DNA from: Ignavibacteria bacterium | GTDB lineage: Bacteria > Bacteroidota > Ignavibacteria > Tepidaquicellales > Tepidaquicellaceae | Direction: 5' to 3' | DNA length: 64,000 nucleotides | Assembly: GCA_019187405.1 (NCBI GenBank) | Contig: JABAQZ010000008.1 | Location: 82,040 to 146,039, forward strand | Shown here: positions 17,721 through 25,539 of the stretch, in pieces | Layout: each line of letters begins with the position of its first letter | Numbering within the stretch: the first letter of the stretch is position 1 | Made by a program: the position numbers and the translations under genes | The notes under the pieces: model-generated | What the model saw: the letters and a program-made list of their open reading frames with translations, nothing else | What the model was told of the DNA's origin: nothing | Databases searched by the model: none

Positions 17721-19523
17721 TTAATTTTTATAAAGCTGCCTCGACGAAGGTACCCACCATTCATTAAGCAACGGTGAATTCGGATACGGATACCATCTTG
17801 CATTTCTGTATCTCTGATTATAAAGATTTCTTGAAGGTTCACTCCATAAAAACGTAACCGGCTGATCGTCGTAGATAATCTTCTGCCATCTTTTTAATAA
17901 ATCCAATCTTTTTTCTTCGTCAAACTCAAGTCTGTTTGCCTCAAGCAGTTTATCGCTCTCGGGATTGATGTAACTCCAGTAATTACCGCCTTCGCCAACT
18001 GATTGGGAAGAATGCCAAATCTGAAAAGGATCATCCGGAGTTACGCCTAACAACCATCCGGCAAAGCATGCATCAAAATTATGTTTCTTAATTTTATCAA
18101 GAAATACAGACCATTCATATTCCTGAATGTCGGCCTGAATTCCGAATTGCTTAAGCTGCTCTATTAAAACAAGAATTATCTTTTTCCTTTTGGGATTTGT
18201 ATTGTTTGTAAAGGTGAATTTAAAATCTGTTTTTTTCCCGTTTATCATTTTATCAAGAATTCCATCGCCGTCAGTGTCTTTCCAGCCTGCATCTGCCAGC
18301 ATTTGTTTTGTTTTTACCGGGTCATATTGTATTATCGGCAAATCGGTATTATTATATTTGCTCTTCAAAAATATATGAGATTGAATGAGCGTACCCATGC
18401 CGAAGACAATTCTTTCAATAATTGATTTTCGGTCAATGGCATGAGCCAGAGCCCATCTGACTTTTTTATCGGAGAAAATAGGATGGTTGTTGTTCCATGC
18501 AATGTAATTATAAGATGGCTCGATCACCAAAGATTTTTTGAGATCGTATTGTCCGGGGTCTTTTACATTTTCGACGAAATCAATGGGCTGAACGACTTCC
18601 ATGTAATCGGTTTCTTTATTTTTAGCGGCTACTATTGCAGCGCTTTGATCTTTGATGGTTTTAAATATGAGTTTATTCGGATAATTGGAAATTTGCTGTA
18701 AGTTCCAGTAATTTTTATTTCTGTTTAATGTTATTGACTGTCCGGTTATCCATTTTTCAAGAACATAAGGACCGCTTCCGATTACAAAAGCTGAATCTCT
18801 CGATGTTTGTTCCGAATTCAGAAAATCCGCATACTTCTGCATATCCTGAAATTTTTTTGCATCAAAAGATTTTTGAGCTGCTTCTATTTCTTCCCATGTA
18901 AACTTATCATTCATTCCATCTTTATCAAGAATATGTTTTGGTGTTATGCTCATTTCACCGAGAGCATATATAATTTTGAAATAAGGCTTTGCCATAATGA
19001 ATTTAACTTTAAACTTGTTTCCGTCAACAAGTTCTGCGCTTTTGACGTCAACAAAATAATTTCTCAGTGCTTGAGCATCGGTAAAGGGATTTTTTATTGT
19101 TTTCAAAGTAAAAATTACATCTTCTCCGGTCAGAGGAGTACCATCGGAAAATTTAATATTATCTTTTAATTCAAATGTATAAGTAAGATGGTCTTCGCTG
19201 ATCTCGGGTAAAGATTTGGCAATTCGCGGTTTGAGCTCATAAGTAATTCGGTCAATATCAAGCAATGATTCAAATATATAGACATAAATTCCATGTGCAG
19301 TTGCATCGTTTGTTACGGTAGGGTTCAGTTTTTCGGCATCTGACATTTCCTGTTTGATTATCCAGTCACCAATCTGCGCATTAACGGTATCAACCGGAAT
19401 TAGTTCCGTAAACTGAAATTCTGAACTGCTGTTTCCTGAATTGACTTCATTTTTTTTTCTGCCGCAGGAAAACAAAACAAAAGACAATATTGATAAAATC
19501 AATAGTTTATTAATAACATTCAT
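17721..19523 (-). CDS. Peptide-class ABC transporter substrate-binding lipoprotein (copy 2)
   Basis: SBP_bac_5 family lipoprotein, 600 residues, lipobox LFSC with lipidated C20. It is clearly paralogous to the protein encoded at 14295-16118: long blocks such as GDWIIKQEMSDAEKLNP, FELKDNIKFSDGTPLTGED and the C-terminal FLWSEPSR are shared with few changes. Most substitutions are conservative, but the pocket-lining regions differ (for example YNYIAWNNNHPIFSDKKVRWALAHAID against YVYIAWNSKNPLFSDKKVRTALSYSID), suggesting specialised ligands. ATG start at 19523. No permease of its own is adjacent; it may share the DppBC channel encoded downstream beyond hpf-hprK. It diverges from the DUF2085 gene across about 95 bp. 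Confidence 0.92.
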   Translation of the reverse strand: MNVINKLLILSILSFVLFSCGRKKNEVNSGNSSSEFQFTELIPVDTVNAQIGDWIIKQEMSDAEKLNPTVTNDATAHGIYVYIFESLLDIDRITYELKPRIAKSLPEISEDHLTYTFELKDNIKFSDGTPLTGEDVIFTLKTIKNPFTDAQALRNYFVDVKSAELVDGNKFKVKFIMAKPYFKIIYALGEMSITPKHILDKDGMNDKFTWEEIEAAQKSFDAKKFQDMQKYADFLNSEQTSRDSAFVIGSGPYVLEKWITGQSITLNRNKNYWNLQQISNYPNKLIFKTIKDQSAAIVAAKNKETDYMEVVQPIDFVENVKDPGQYDLKKSLVIEPSYNYIAWNNNHPIFSDKKVRWALAHAIDRKSIIERIVFGMGTLIQSHIFLKSKYNNTDLPIIQYDPVKTKQMLADAGWKDTDGDGILDKMINGKKTDFKFTFTNNTNPKRKKIILVLIEQLKQFGIQADIQEYEWSVFLDKIKKHNFDACFAGWLLGVTPDDPFQIWHSSQSVGEGGNYWSYINPESDKLLEANRLEFDEEKRLDLLKRWQKIIYDDQPVTFLWSEPSRNLYNQRYRNARWYPYPNSPLLNEWWVPSSRQLYKN

Positions 19524-19618
19524 GCCTGAATTTTAAAATTTAAGAAATCGAAATTTAAACTGCATAAAATAGTAAAAATTCTAATTGATTTATTCAAGTT
19601 ATTGTAATATTTTGGATC

Positions 19619-20152
19619 ATGTTAAATTTCGGAAACACTTCAGAAGCAGACATATCCATCTCAAAGAAAGTTTATTTTGCAATTTTAATTTTAAGTTTTT
19701 TCTGGATTTTATTCATAATAGCGGCTCCGATATTTATGAATATTGGAGGTATTTTAAAAATTCCCGCTGAAATATTATATTTGTTTTTTTCAAAAACCTG
19801 TCATCAATTTGAGTCAAGAAGTTTCTTTTTGTTTGATAATCCAGCTGCCGTATGTTCTCGCTGCCTCACTATCTATATTGGATTTTTCTTTGGAATTGTA
19901 TTATATCCTCTGAAAAATAAATTGAACAACACTTCAGTACCTCCATTGTATATTTTGTTTATTTTTATAATTCCGCTTGCAGCTGATGTTTTTTTAGATT
20001 GGGCAGGGATTATGTCAAATACTTTTTTTACAAGGTCGCTATCCGGATTTGTGACGGGAGTTATATTGCCGTTTTATTTGATACCCGGTTTTGTAAAATT
20101 TTTTAATGAAGTAATTTTGTATTTGAAAAACAGAAGCATGAATTTGAATTGA
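19619..20152 (+). CDS. DUF2085 membrane protein
   Basis: Integral membrane protein of 177 residues with about four hydrophobic segments. It carries the DUF2085 signature FSKTCHQFESRSFFLF followed by AVCSRCLTIYIGFFFG, i.e. a CHQ motif and a CxxC pair on the membrane face, then DVFLDWAGI, a conserved acidic segment. ATG start at 19619. Its stop overlaps the start of the next gene in TTGA. Function unknown; the Cys/His pattern suggests a metal or redox site. It heads a set of three coupled small membrane-protein genes. Confidence 0.85.
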   Translation: MLNFGNTSEADISISKKVYFAILILSFFWILFIIAAPIFMNIGGILKIPAEILYLFFSKTCHQFESRSFFLFDNPAAVCSRCLTIYIGFFFGIVLYPLKNKLNNTSVPPLYILFIFIIPLAADVFLDWAGIMSNTFFTRSLSGFVTGVILPFYLIPGFVKFFNEVILYLKNRSMNLN

Positions 20153-20655
20153 ATACGACCAACAAATTAATACCTGTAGTTTACGGAGCATTTACAATGA
20201 CTGCCATATACATAATGCCCGTATTGAATTTAATAAATGTCTTCTGCTGTGCGGGAATTCTTTTAGGAGGATTTACAGGAGTATATATTTATAAAAAGCA
20301 ATTAATCAAATCGGGAAGTACTTTAAATGCAAAAGACGGGGGAATGATAGGATTGCTTAGCGGATTTTTATCTGCAATAATTGTATCTGTTTTCGGAGTA
20401 ATGATAAGTCTTTTTTCCCAATCAAATCCGGTACTTGAATTTCTTAATACATTGCAGGATGCCGGAATTACAATACCTGATGAAATGAATGTTCACCTTG
20501 AATCAATAAGCAATGATTTTAATCAGAAGGGATATTCGTTAACATTTATACTTATTTCTTTCATCAGCAATATAATCATATTTCCATTATTTGGATTCAT
20601 CGGCGCATTAATCGGCGTATCAGTATTAAATAAAAACACTTCACGGCAAAATTGA
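20149..20655 (+). CDS. Small membrane protein of unknown function
   Basis: 168-residue protein with about four hydrophobic stretches (NLINVFCCAGILLGGFTGVYIY, GGMIGLLSGFLSAIIVSVFGVMISLF, and LTFILISFISNIIIFPLFGFIGALIGVSVL), a glycine-rich layout recalling DUF4199-like proteins; I cannot assign a family firmly. It starts with TTG at 20149 inside the TTGA overlap with the DUF2085 gene and ends in another TTGA overlap with the DUF2752 gene. The two overlaps strongly imply one translationally coupled unit. Confidence 0.65.
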   Translation: MNTTNKLIPVVYGAFTMTAIYIMPVLNLINVFCCAGILLGGFTGVYIYKKQLIKSGSTLNAKDGGMIGLLSGFLSAIIVSVFGVMISLFSQSNPVLEFLNTLQDAGITIPDEMNVHLESISNDFNQKGYSLTFILISFISNIIIFPLFGFIGALIGVSVLNKNTSRQN

Positions 20656-21083
20656 ATCTGATCAGTTACGAAAAAATTTCCAAAATCGAATCCCGCCGGA
20701 TCAGGTATTTGTTAATTTCAATTGCTGCAGTATCGCTGATATTTGTATTTTATCATCCTCTGAACCTGATTAATCATTTTTTTCCGGGGCTTATGAGAAG
20801 CGAAAGTTCTTGCATAATGTTAAACTTAACCGGACTGCGTTGTCCGTTTTGCGGAATGTCGAGATCATTTAAAGAATTGCTCAAATTAAATTTTGCTGGA
20901 AGTTTTTATTACAATCCGGTCTCGATATTTGTAATAGCTTTCATTGGTTCGTTGTTTTTTGTATTATTTGTATTAAGTTTTTATGATATAAAAATTAAAT
21001 TTAATTTTGATAAGAAAACTTTAATTATTTTTTCTGTGGTTATGGTAATTGTGTGGATTTTAAATTTAATGTTCGGTCATTAA
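20652..21083 (+). CDS. DUF2752 membrane protein
   Basis: 143-residue membrane protein with the DUF2752 signature: LTGLRCPFCGMSRSFKELLKLNFAGSFYYNPVSIF, containing the CxxC motif CPFCGMSRSF next to a membrane segment. Two further membrane segments follow (VFVIAFIGSLFFVLFVLS and LIIFSVVMVIVWILNLMFG). The start is TTG at 20652 within a TTGA overlap with the previous stop. Third member of a coupled trio of small membrane proteins; two of the three carry cysteine motifs. Function unknown. Confidence 0.85.
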   Translation: MNLISYEKISKIESRRIRYLLISIAAVSLIFVFYHPLNLINHFFPGLMRSESSCIMLNLTGLRCPFCGMSRSFKELLKLNFAGSFYYNPVSIFVIAFIGSLFFVLFVLSFYDIKIKFNFDKKTLIIFSVVMVIVWILNLMFGH

Positions 21084-21103
21084 AAAAATGAAATTTAAAA
21101 ATT

Positions 21104-22186
21104 ATGTTTGAATATTCCGGATCACTACATATTCATTCAAGATATTCCGACGGTTCAGGGACAGTTGAAGAAATAATAAAAGCCGCTCAGGAATCAGATT
21201 TGGATTTTATTATACTCACAGATCACAATACATTAAAAGCATTAAAGAAAGGTTATGAAAAGCGGCATGATAAGTTAATGCTGATTGTAGGTTATGAGCT
21301 GAATGACAGGAAAAATCGTAATCATTATTTGGTTCTCGGCATGGATGAACTTGTAGGGCAATTTGAAAAACTTAAAGACGGAGATACCGGATGCAGACTT
21401 GATGCAAAAGAGTATGTTAAAAAAATAAAGGACAAAGGAGGATTCGGATTTCTTGCGCATCCGCATGAAAAGAGACAACAACTGAAAGATCATCCTGCAT
21501 ATCCATGGACGGAATGGGAAAGTGAAGATTTCACTGGTATTGAAATCTGGAATCACATGAGCGAATGGGCGGAAGGTTTAAATGAATCAAACAAACTGCA
21601 GCGGCTGATACACCCTCTGAAGTCAATTATAGCACCTCCGGAAGTAACATTGCAAAAATGGGATGAACTAAATCAGAAAAGAAAGGTAACCGCCATCGGC
21701 GGAATAGATGCTCATGCACATAAACATAACATTATGGGTTTTGAATTTGAGATTTTTTCTTATAAGGTATTATTTAAATCCATTAGAACTCATGTTTTTA
21801 CGGAGAAAGAGATTTCTAAATCGGATGGAAATAATTTTGAGTATGACAAAAAGCAAATTATTGAATCACTTGCTGCGGGAAGGAGTTTTATAGTAAATAA
21901 TTATTACGGCAGCGGAAGGGGATTCAGGTTTTCAGCCGAGTATGACGGACATAGTTATTCAATGGGAGATGAGATTAAGTTTGACAAGACTAAAGGGAAA
22001 AAAATAATATTCAGAACATTGCTGCCATCGGAAGCAAAAATCAGACTGATACAAAACGGGAAATGTATTGATGAATTAAAGGGACTTGATTGTATTTGGG
22101 ATAAAGATGAAACAGGAACATTCAGGATAGAGGCATGGAAAAACGACAGGGGATGGATATTTTCAAATCAGATAAGAGTAATTTAG
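21104..22186 (+). CDS. PHP-domain metal-dependent phosphoesterase-like protein
   Basis: 360 residues. The N-terminal PHP domain shows motif I LHIHSRYSDGSGT (H9, H11), motif II LTDHNT, motif III FLAHPHEKRQ and the late acidic-His motif AIGGIDAHAHKH. These bind two or three metal ions in PHP phosphoesterases such as histidinol phosphatases and DNA polymerase PHP domains. A beta-rich C-terminal region from about 230 (SFIVNNYYGSGRGFRFSAEY) follows, as in stand-alone PHP proteins of environmental bacteria. Substrate unknown. It is 20 bp after the DUF2752 gene and probably in the same transcript. ATG start at 21104. Confidence 0.85.
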   Translation: MFEYSGSLHIHSRYSDGSGTVEEIIKAAQESDLDFIILTDHNTLKALKKGYEKRHDKLMLIVGYELNDRKNRNHYLVLGMDELVGQFEKLKDGDTGCRLDAKEYVKKIKDKGGFGFLAHPHEKRQQLKDHPAYPWTEWESEDFTGIEIWNHMSEWAEGLNESNKLQRLIHPLKSIIAPPEVTLQKWDELNQKRKVTAIGGIDAHAHKHNIMGFEFEIFSYKVLFKSIRTHVFTEKEISKSDGNNFEYDKKQIIESLAAGRSFIVNNYYGSGRGFRFSAEYDGHSYSMGDEIKFDKTKGKKIIFRTLLPSEAKIRLIQNGKCIDELKGLDCIWDKDETGTFRIEAWKNDRGWIFSNQIRVI

Positions 22187-22498
22187 AGAAATCAAAGTTA
22201 TTCAGCTTACTAAATTTCAAACAACAAATCATAACAGGTTAATCATCTGAATTCAAAATGAGTTCAAATGAAAATGCTGGATATTAACGCTGCTCTGCCA
22301 AAAATTTTCTTAAACTAACATACATTTTAAAAACTGAATTCTGTTTTAAAACTCCTTAATGAATTTTATACGCCAAATGTATTTCAATAAAACCTCCCGA
22401 TTAAATATTAATTTTTGAAAGTAAACTTGATTTGAATTAAGTTTTCATTCAAAAAAGATTTCATCTTTACCTTTATTGTTTTTCGACAATGACTTAAT
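22187..22498. other. Intergenic stretch upstream of purF
   Basis: 312 bp, strongly AT-rich. I see no open frame, no purine riboswitch fold and no strong terminator. A small hairpin ATTGT/ACAAT lies just before the purF start region. It probably contains the purF promoter. Confidence 0.4.
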
Positions 22499-24040
22499 TT
22501 GAAGCAGGTTATGCATAAAAGAAAAATTAAACCCTCCGATTACAAATTAATAAAATCAATACACTCAAATTGCGGAGTGTTTGGAATTTTCAATCATCCA
22601 GATGCATCAGTCATGACTTACTACGGGCTGCATGCTCTTCAGCACCGGGGGCAGGAAGCGGCAGGAATTGTATCGTGTCAAAAATCCGAGAAAGACGGCA
22701 AAAGCAGATTCAACATTTACAAAGATTTAGGACTTGTATTAAATGTCTTTTCTGATGAAAAAGTATTTACGGATATTCTAAAAGGTAATTCTGCAATCGG
22801 ACATACTCGATATTCAACTACAGGCGCGCATGATAACAGAAATAACATACAACCATTCAAAGTAAACTTCAAAGACGGTAATCTTGCTTTATCGCATAAC
22901 GGAAATCTGACCAATACTCAGTATTTAAGGGATAAACTTCAGGATGAAGGTACAATTTTTCAAACTACAACGGACAGTGAAATAATTCTTCATCTTATTG
23001 CAAAAAGCAGAGGAAAAAGGATTGAGGATAAACTCATTGATGTCTTTTCACAAGTAAAAGGAGCATATTCAATATGCATACTTACCGATGACAAGCTGTT
23101 TGCTCTAAGAGATCCGCACGGTGTAAGACCTCTTTGTTTTGGCCGGCTGAATGGAAGTTTTGTCTTTGCATCTGAGTCATGTGCCTTTGACATTATTAAC
23201 GCAGAATACATAAGAGACGTAAATCCGGGAGAATTAATTTGCATCGATAACGAGGCAATAGAAAAAAATAAAGAAAAAAGTTACATCATCGGATCAGCCG
23301 ATAAGTACAGTCATTGTATATTTGAGTACGTATATTTTTCCAGACCTGACAGCACAGTGTTTGGTGAAAAAGTCGATAAAGTCAGAAGAAATATAGGTAA
23401 GAATTTAGCCAGAGAAAGTCCCGCTCCGTTTAAAGATAAGCCTGAGGATAAGAAAGTTGTAATAATAAATGTCCCTGACTCATCAAACACCGCAACGCTT
23501 GGTTATTTTAACGAAGAGATAAAAAAAAATAATGACGTGAAGCATGAAATCGGGCTGATAAGAAGTCATTATGTTGGCAGAACGTTCATTCAACCCGGAC
23601 AGGATAAGAGGAAAATGAAAGTGAAGACAAAATTTAATACCGTAAAGGGAGTTATAAACAACAGAAAAATTGTCATAATAGATGATTCAATAGTAAGAGG
23701 CAATACAAGTAAACTGCTTGTAGATTTAATAAAGAGAGCAGAGCCAAAAGAGATACATTTAAAAATCACTTCTCCGCCTATTATATCTCCGTGTTTCTAC
23801 GGGATGGATTTTCCTTCGGCTGAAGAGCTGATTGCTAATCAGCACAATCAGGATGTTGAAGGTATAAGAAAAGAGCTTGGGGTTGACAGTTTATCTTATT
23901 TAAGCAATGAAAATCTGCTTAACTCGGTTCCTTACATGTCGGACAAATCGGGATATTGCACGGCTTGTTTTACAAAGAATTATCCCATACCAGTTAACGG
24001 ATATACTGAGATTAGAAAAAATCAGTTTGATGATAAATAA
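22499..24040 (+). CDS. purF: Amidophosphoribosyltransferase (first step of purine synthesis)
   Basis: Catalyses PRPP + glutamine to phosphoribosylamine. 513 residues: N-terminal Ntn glutaminase domain whose nucleophile C25 lies in SNCGVFGIFNHPDAS, with LQHRGQEAAGI; C-terminal phosphoribosyltransferase domain with the PRPP loop VIIDDSIVRGNTS. The four cysteines that bind an iron-sulfur cluster in Bacillus-type PurF appear conserved (HCIFEY, SPCFYGMD and CTAC near the C-terminus), and residues before C25 look like a propeptide, so this is the Fe-S, self-processed type. The start is TTG 22499 or ATG 22511; I use the former. Followed 17 bp later by the aminopeptidase gene. Confidence 0.95.
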   Translation: MKQVMHKRKIKPSDYKLIKSIHSNCGVFGIFNHPDASVMTYYGLHALQHRGQEAAGIVSCQKSEKDGKSRFNIYKDLGLVLNVFSDEKVFTDILKGNSAIGHTRYSTTGAHDNRNNIQPFKVNFKDGNLALSHNGNLTNTQYLRDKLQDEGTIFQTTTDSEIILHLIAKSRGKRIEDKLIDVFSQVKGAYSICILTDDKLFALRDPHGVRPLCFGRLNGSFVFASESCAFDIINAEYIRDVNPGELICIDNEAIEKNKEKSYIIGSADKYSHCIFEYVYFSRPDSTVFGEKVDKVRRNIGKNLARESPAPFKDKPEDKKVVIINVPDSSNTATLGYFNEEIKKNNDVKHEIGLIRSHYVGRTFIQPGQDKRKMKVKTKFNTVKGVINNRKIVIIDDSIVRGNTSKLLVDLIKRAEPKEIHLKITSPPIISPCFYGMDFPSAEELIANQHNQDVEGIRKELGVDSLSYLSNENLLNSVPYMSDKSGYCTACFTKNYPIPVNGYTEIRKNQFDDK

Positions 24041-24057
24041 ATAAAATCGACTATAAA

Positions 24058-25383
24058 ATGAAAAATAATCAGAAAAAATTTCATGCTTCGAGAAGAAAGG
24101 AACTAGCAAAATTAATTGGCAAAGATTCAATAGCATTTATTTTTGGGAATACGGTAATAAATAAATCTTTTGACGGAAATTATCAGTTTAAGCAGTTTAA
24201 GAATTTTTATTACCTAACCGGATTTAAAGAACCAGAAGCAGCTTTGGTAATTGCTCCGAACGGAATTAAATTTGGCAAGCAAGAGAAAAAATATAATGAA
24301 ATACTTTATGTCCGGCCCAAGGATAAGCAAAGGGAAATTTGGGATGGAGCCAGAGTGGGATTTGAAAATGTGAATAAGGAACTCGGAATAAATAAGGCGC
24401 TTGAGAATACAAGAATAAATAATCTGATGAATATTGCTTGGCTGAGAAATTTCACAAAAGTATATATTAATTTCGGCGAAATGCTGAAACTTACACAAAA
24501 ATCAGCTCAATGGGTAAGAGCATTGATTGATTCGCTGAACATAATTGCCGCTCATGCAGAAGTGATAGATATCTCTTATATAATGGCAAAACTCCGCAGA
24601 GAAAAGACAAAAGAAGAAATTGAGAAAATGAAAAAAGCTGCGGAGATAACAATCAACTCTTACAATAAAACCATGAAAGAGATTAAACCCGGAGTGCCGG
24701 AATTAAAAATTCAGGCATTGCTCGAGTACAATTATAAATCAGAAGGAAGCGAAGATATTGCTTACCACCCGATAGTAGCTTCCGGCGAAAATGCATGTAC
24801 GCTGCATTATGAATTAAATAACGGGATAATGAAAGACGGGGAAATCCTGACCATAGACTCCGGTGCAGAATTTGAATATTACTGCTGTGATATAACCAGA
24901 AGTTTTCCGATTAACGGAAAATTTACAAAAGAGCAAAAGGAAATTTATGAAATCGTTCTCAGAGCGAATAAAGAATGCATTAAAAGAATTAAACCGGGAG
25001 TTAGTTTTAATAAGCTCAGCAAATTCAGCTGGGAAATTCTTTCGGAAGGGTTGTTTAAACTTGGAATATTAAAAGACAAAAAGAAAATAGGAAACTATGC
25101 GGTACACGGACTTGGACATCACATCGGGCTTGATACTCATGATGCAGTGCAAGCAGAAAAGAAACTAGGGAATAATTATGAAATATTAAGACCTGGAAAT
25201 ATAATTACAGTCGAACCCGGTTTATATTTCAGAAATGATATGAAAGAGATACCAAAGAAATACAGAGGTATAGGTATCAGAATAGAAGATGTCGTCCTTG
25301 TAACAAAGAGCGGAAATATTAATCTTACCGAAAAAATGGTAAAAGAAGTACGGGATGTTGAACACATGATGAAAAAAGATTAA
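24058..25383 (+). CDS. pepP: Xaa-Pro aminopeptidase (aminopeptidase P)
   Basis: Dimanganese metallopeptidase that removes N-terminal residues preceding proline. 441 residues: N-terminal creatinase-like domain (FYYLTGFKEPEAALVIAPNG, about 1-160) and a pita-bread catalytic domain. Metal ligands are visible: LTIDSGAEFEYYCCDITRSFP (two Asp), GLGHHIGLDTHD (His), TVEPGLYF (Glu) and RIEDVVLV (Glu). ATG start at 24058, 17 bp after purF. A cytosolic peptide-recycling role is inferred from the absence of a signal peptide. Confidence 0.95.
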   Translation: MKNNQKKFHASRRKELAKLIGKDSIAFIFGNTVINKSFDGNYQFKQFKNFYYLTGFKEPEAALVIAPNGIKFGKQEKKYNEILYVRPKDKQREIWDGARVGFENVNKELGINKALENTRINNLMNIAWLRNFTKVYINFGEMLKLTQKSAQWVRALIDSLNIIAAHAEVIDISYIMAKLRREKTKEEIEKMKKAAEITINSYNKTMKEIKPGVPELKIQALLEYNYKSEGSEDIAYHPIVASGENACTLHYELNNGIMKDGEILTIDSGAEFEYYCCDITRSFPINGKFTKEQKEIYEIVLRANKECIKRIKPGVSFNKLSKFSWEILSEGLFKLGILKDKKKIGNYAVHGLGHHIGLDTHDAVQAEKKLGNNYEILRPGNIITVEPGLYFRNDMKEIPKKYRGIGIRIEDVVLVTKSGNINLTEKMVKEVRDVEHMMKKD

Positions 25384-25539
25384 ATAAAAAATTTTTAGCA
25401 GCCGTGAATAAAAAATAGCAGCTTTTAAGGCATACAAAAAACATCGAAGAAATTTACTGAATAAATTTGTCTTAAACGTTTTAGTAAATTTACTCTGATA
25501 CATAAATTCCTTATCTTTTCACCCGAAAAATTTTATAAA

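Noticed and set aside
25450..25491. Inverted repeat AAATTTACT/AGTAAATTT before the helicase gene
   Set aside because: Nine AT-only-biased bases with a 24-base loop are likely by chance in this AT-rich region.
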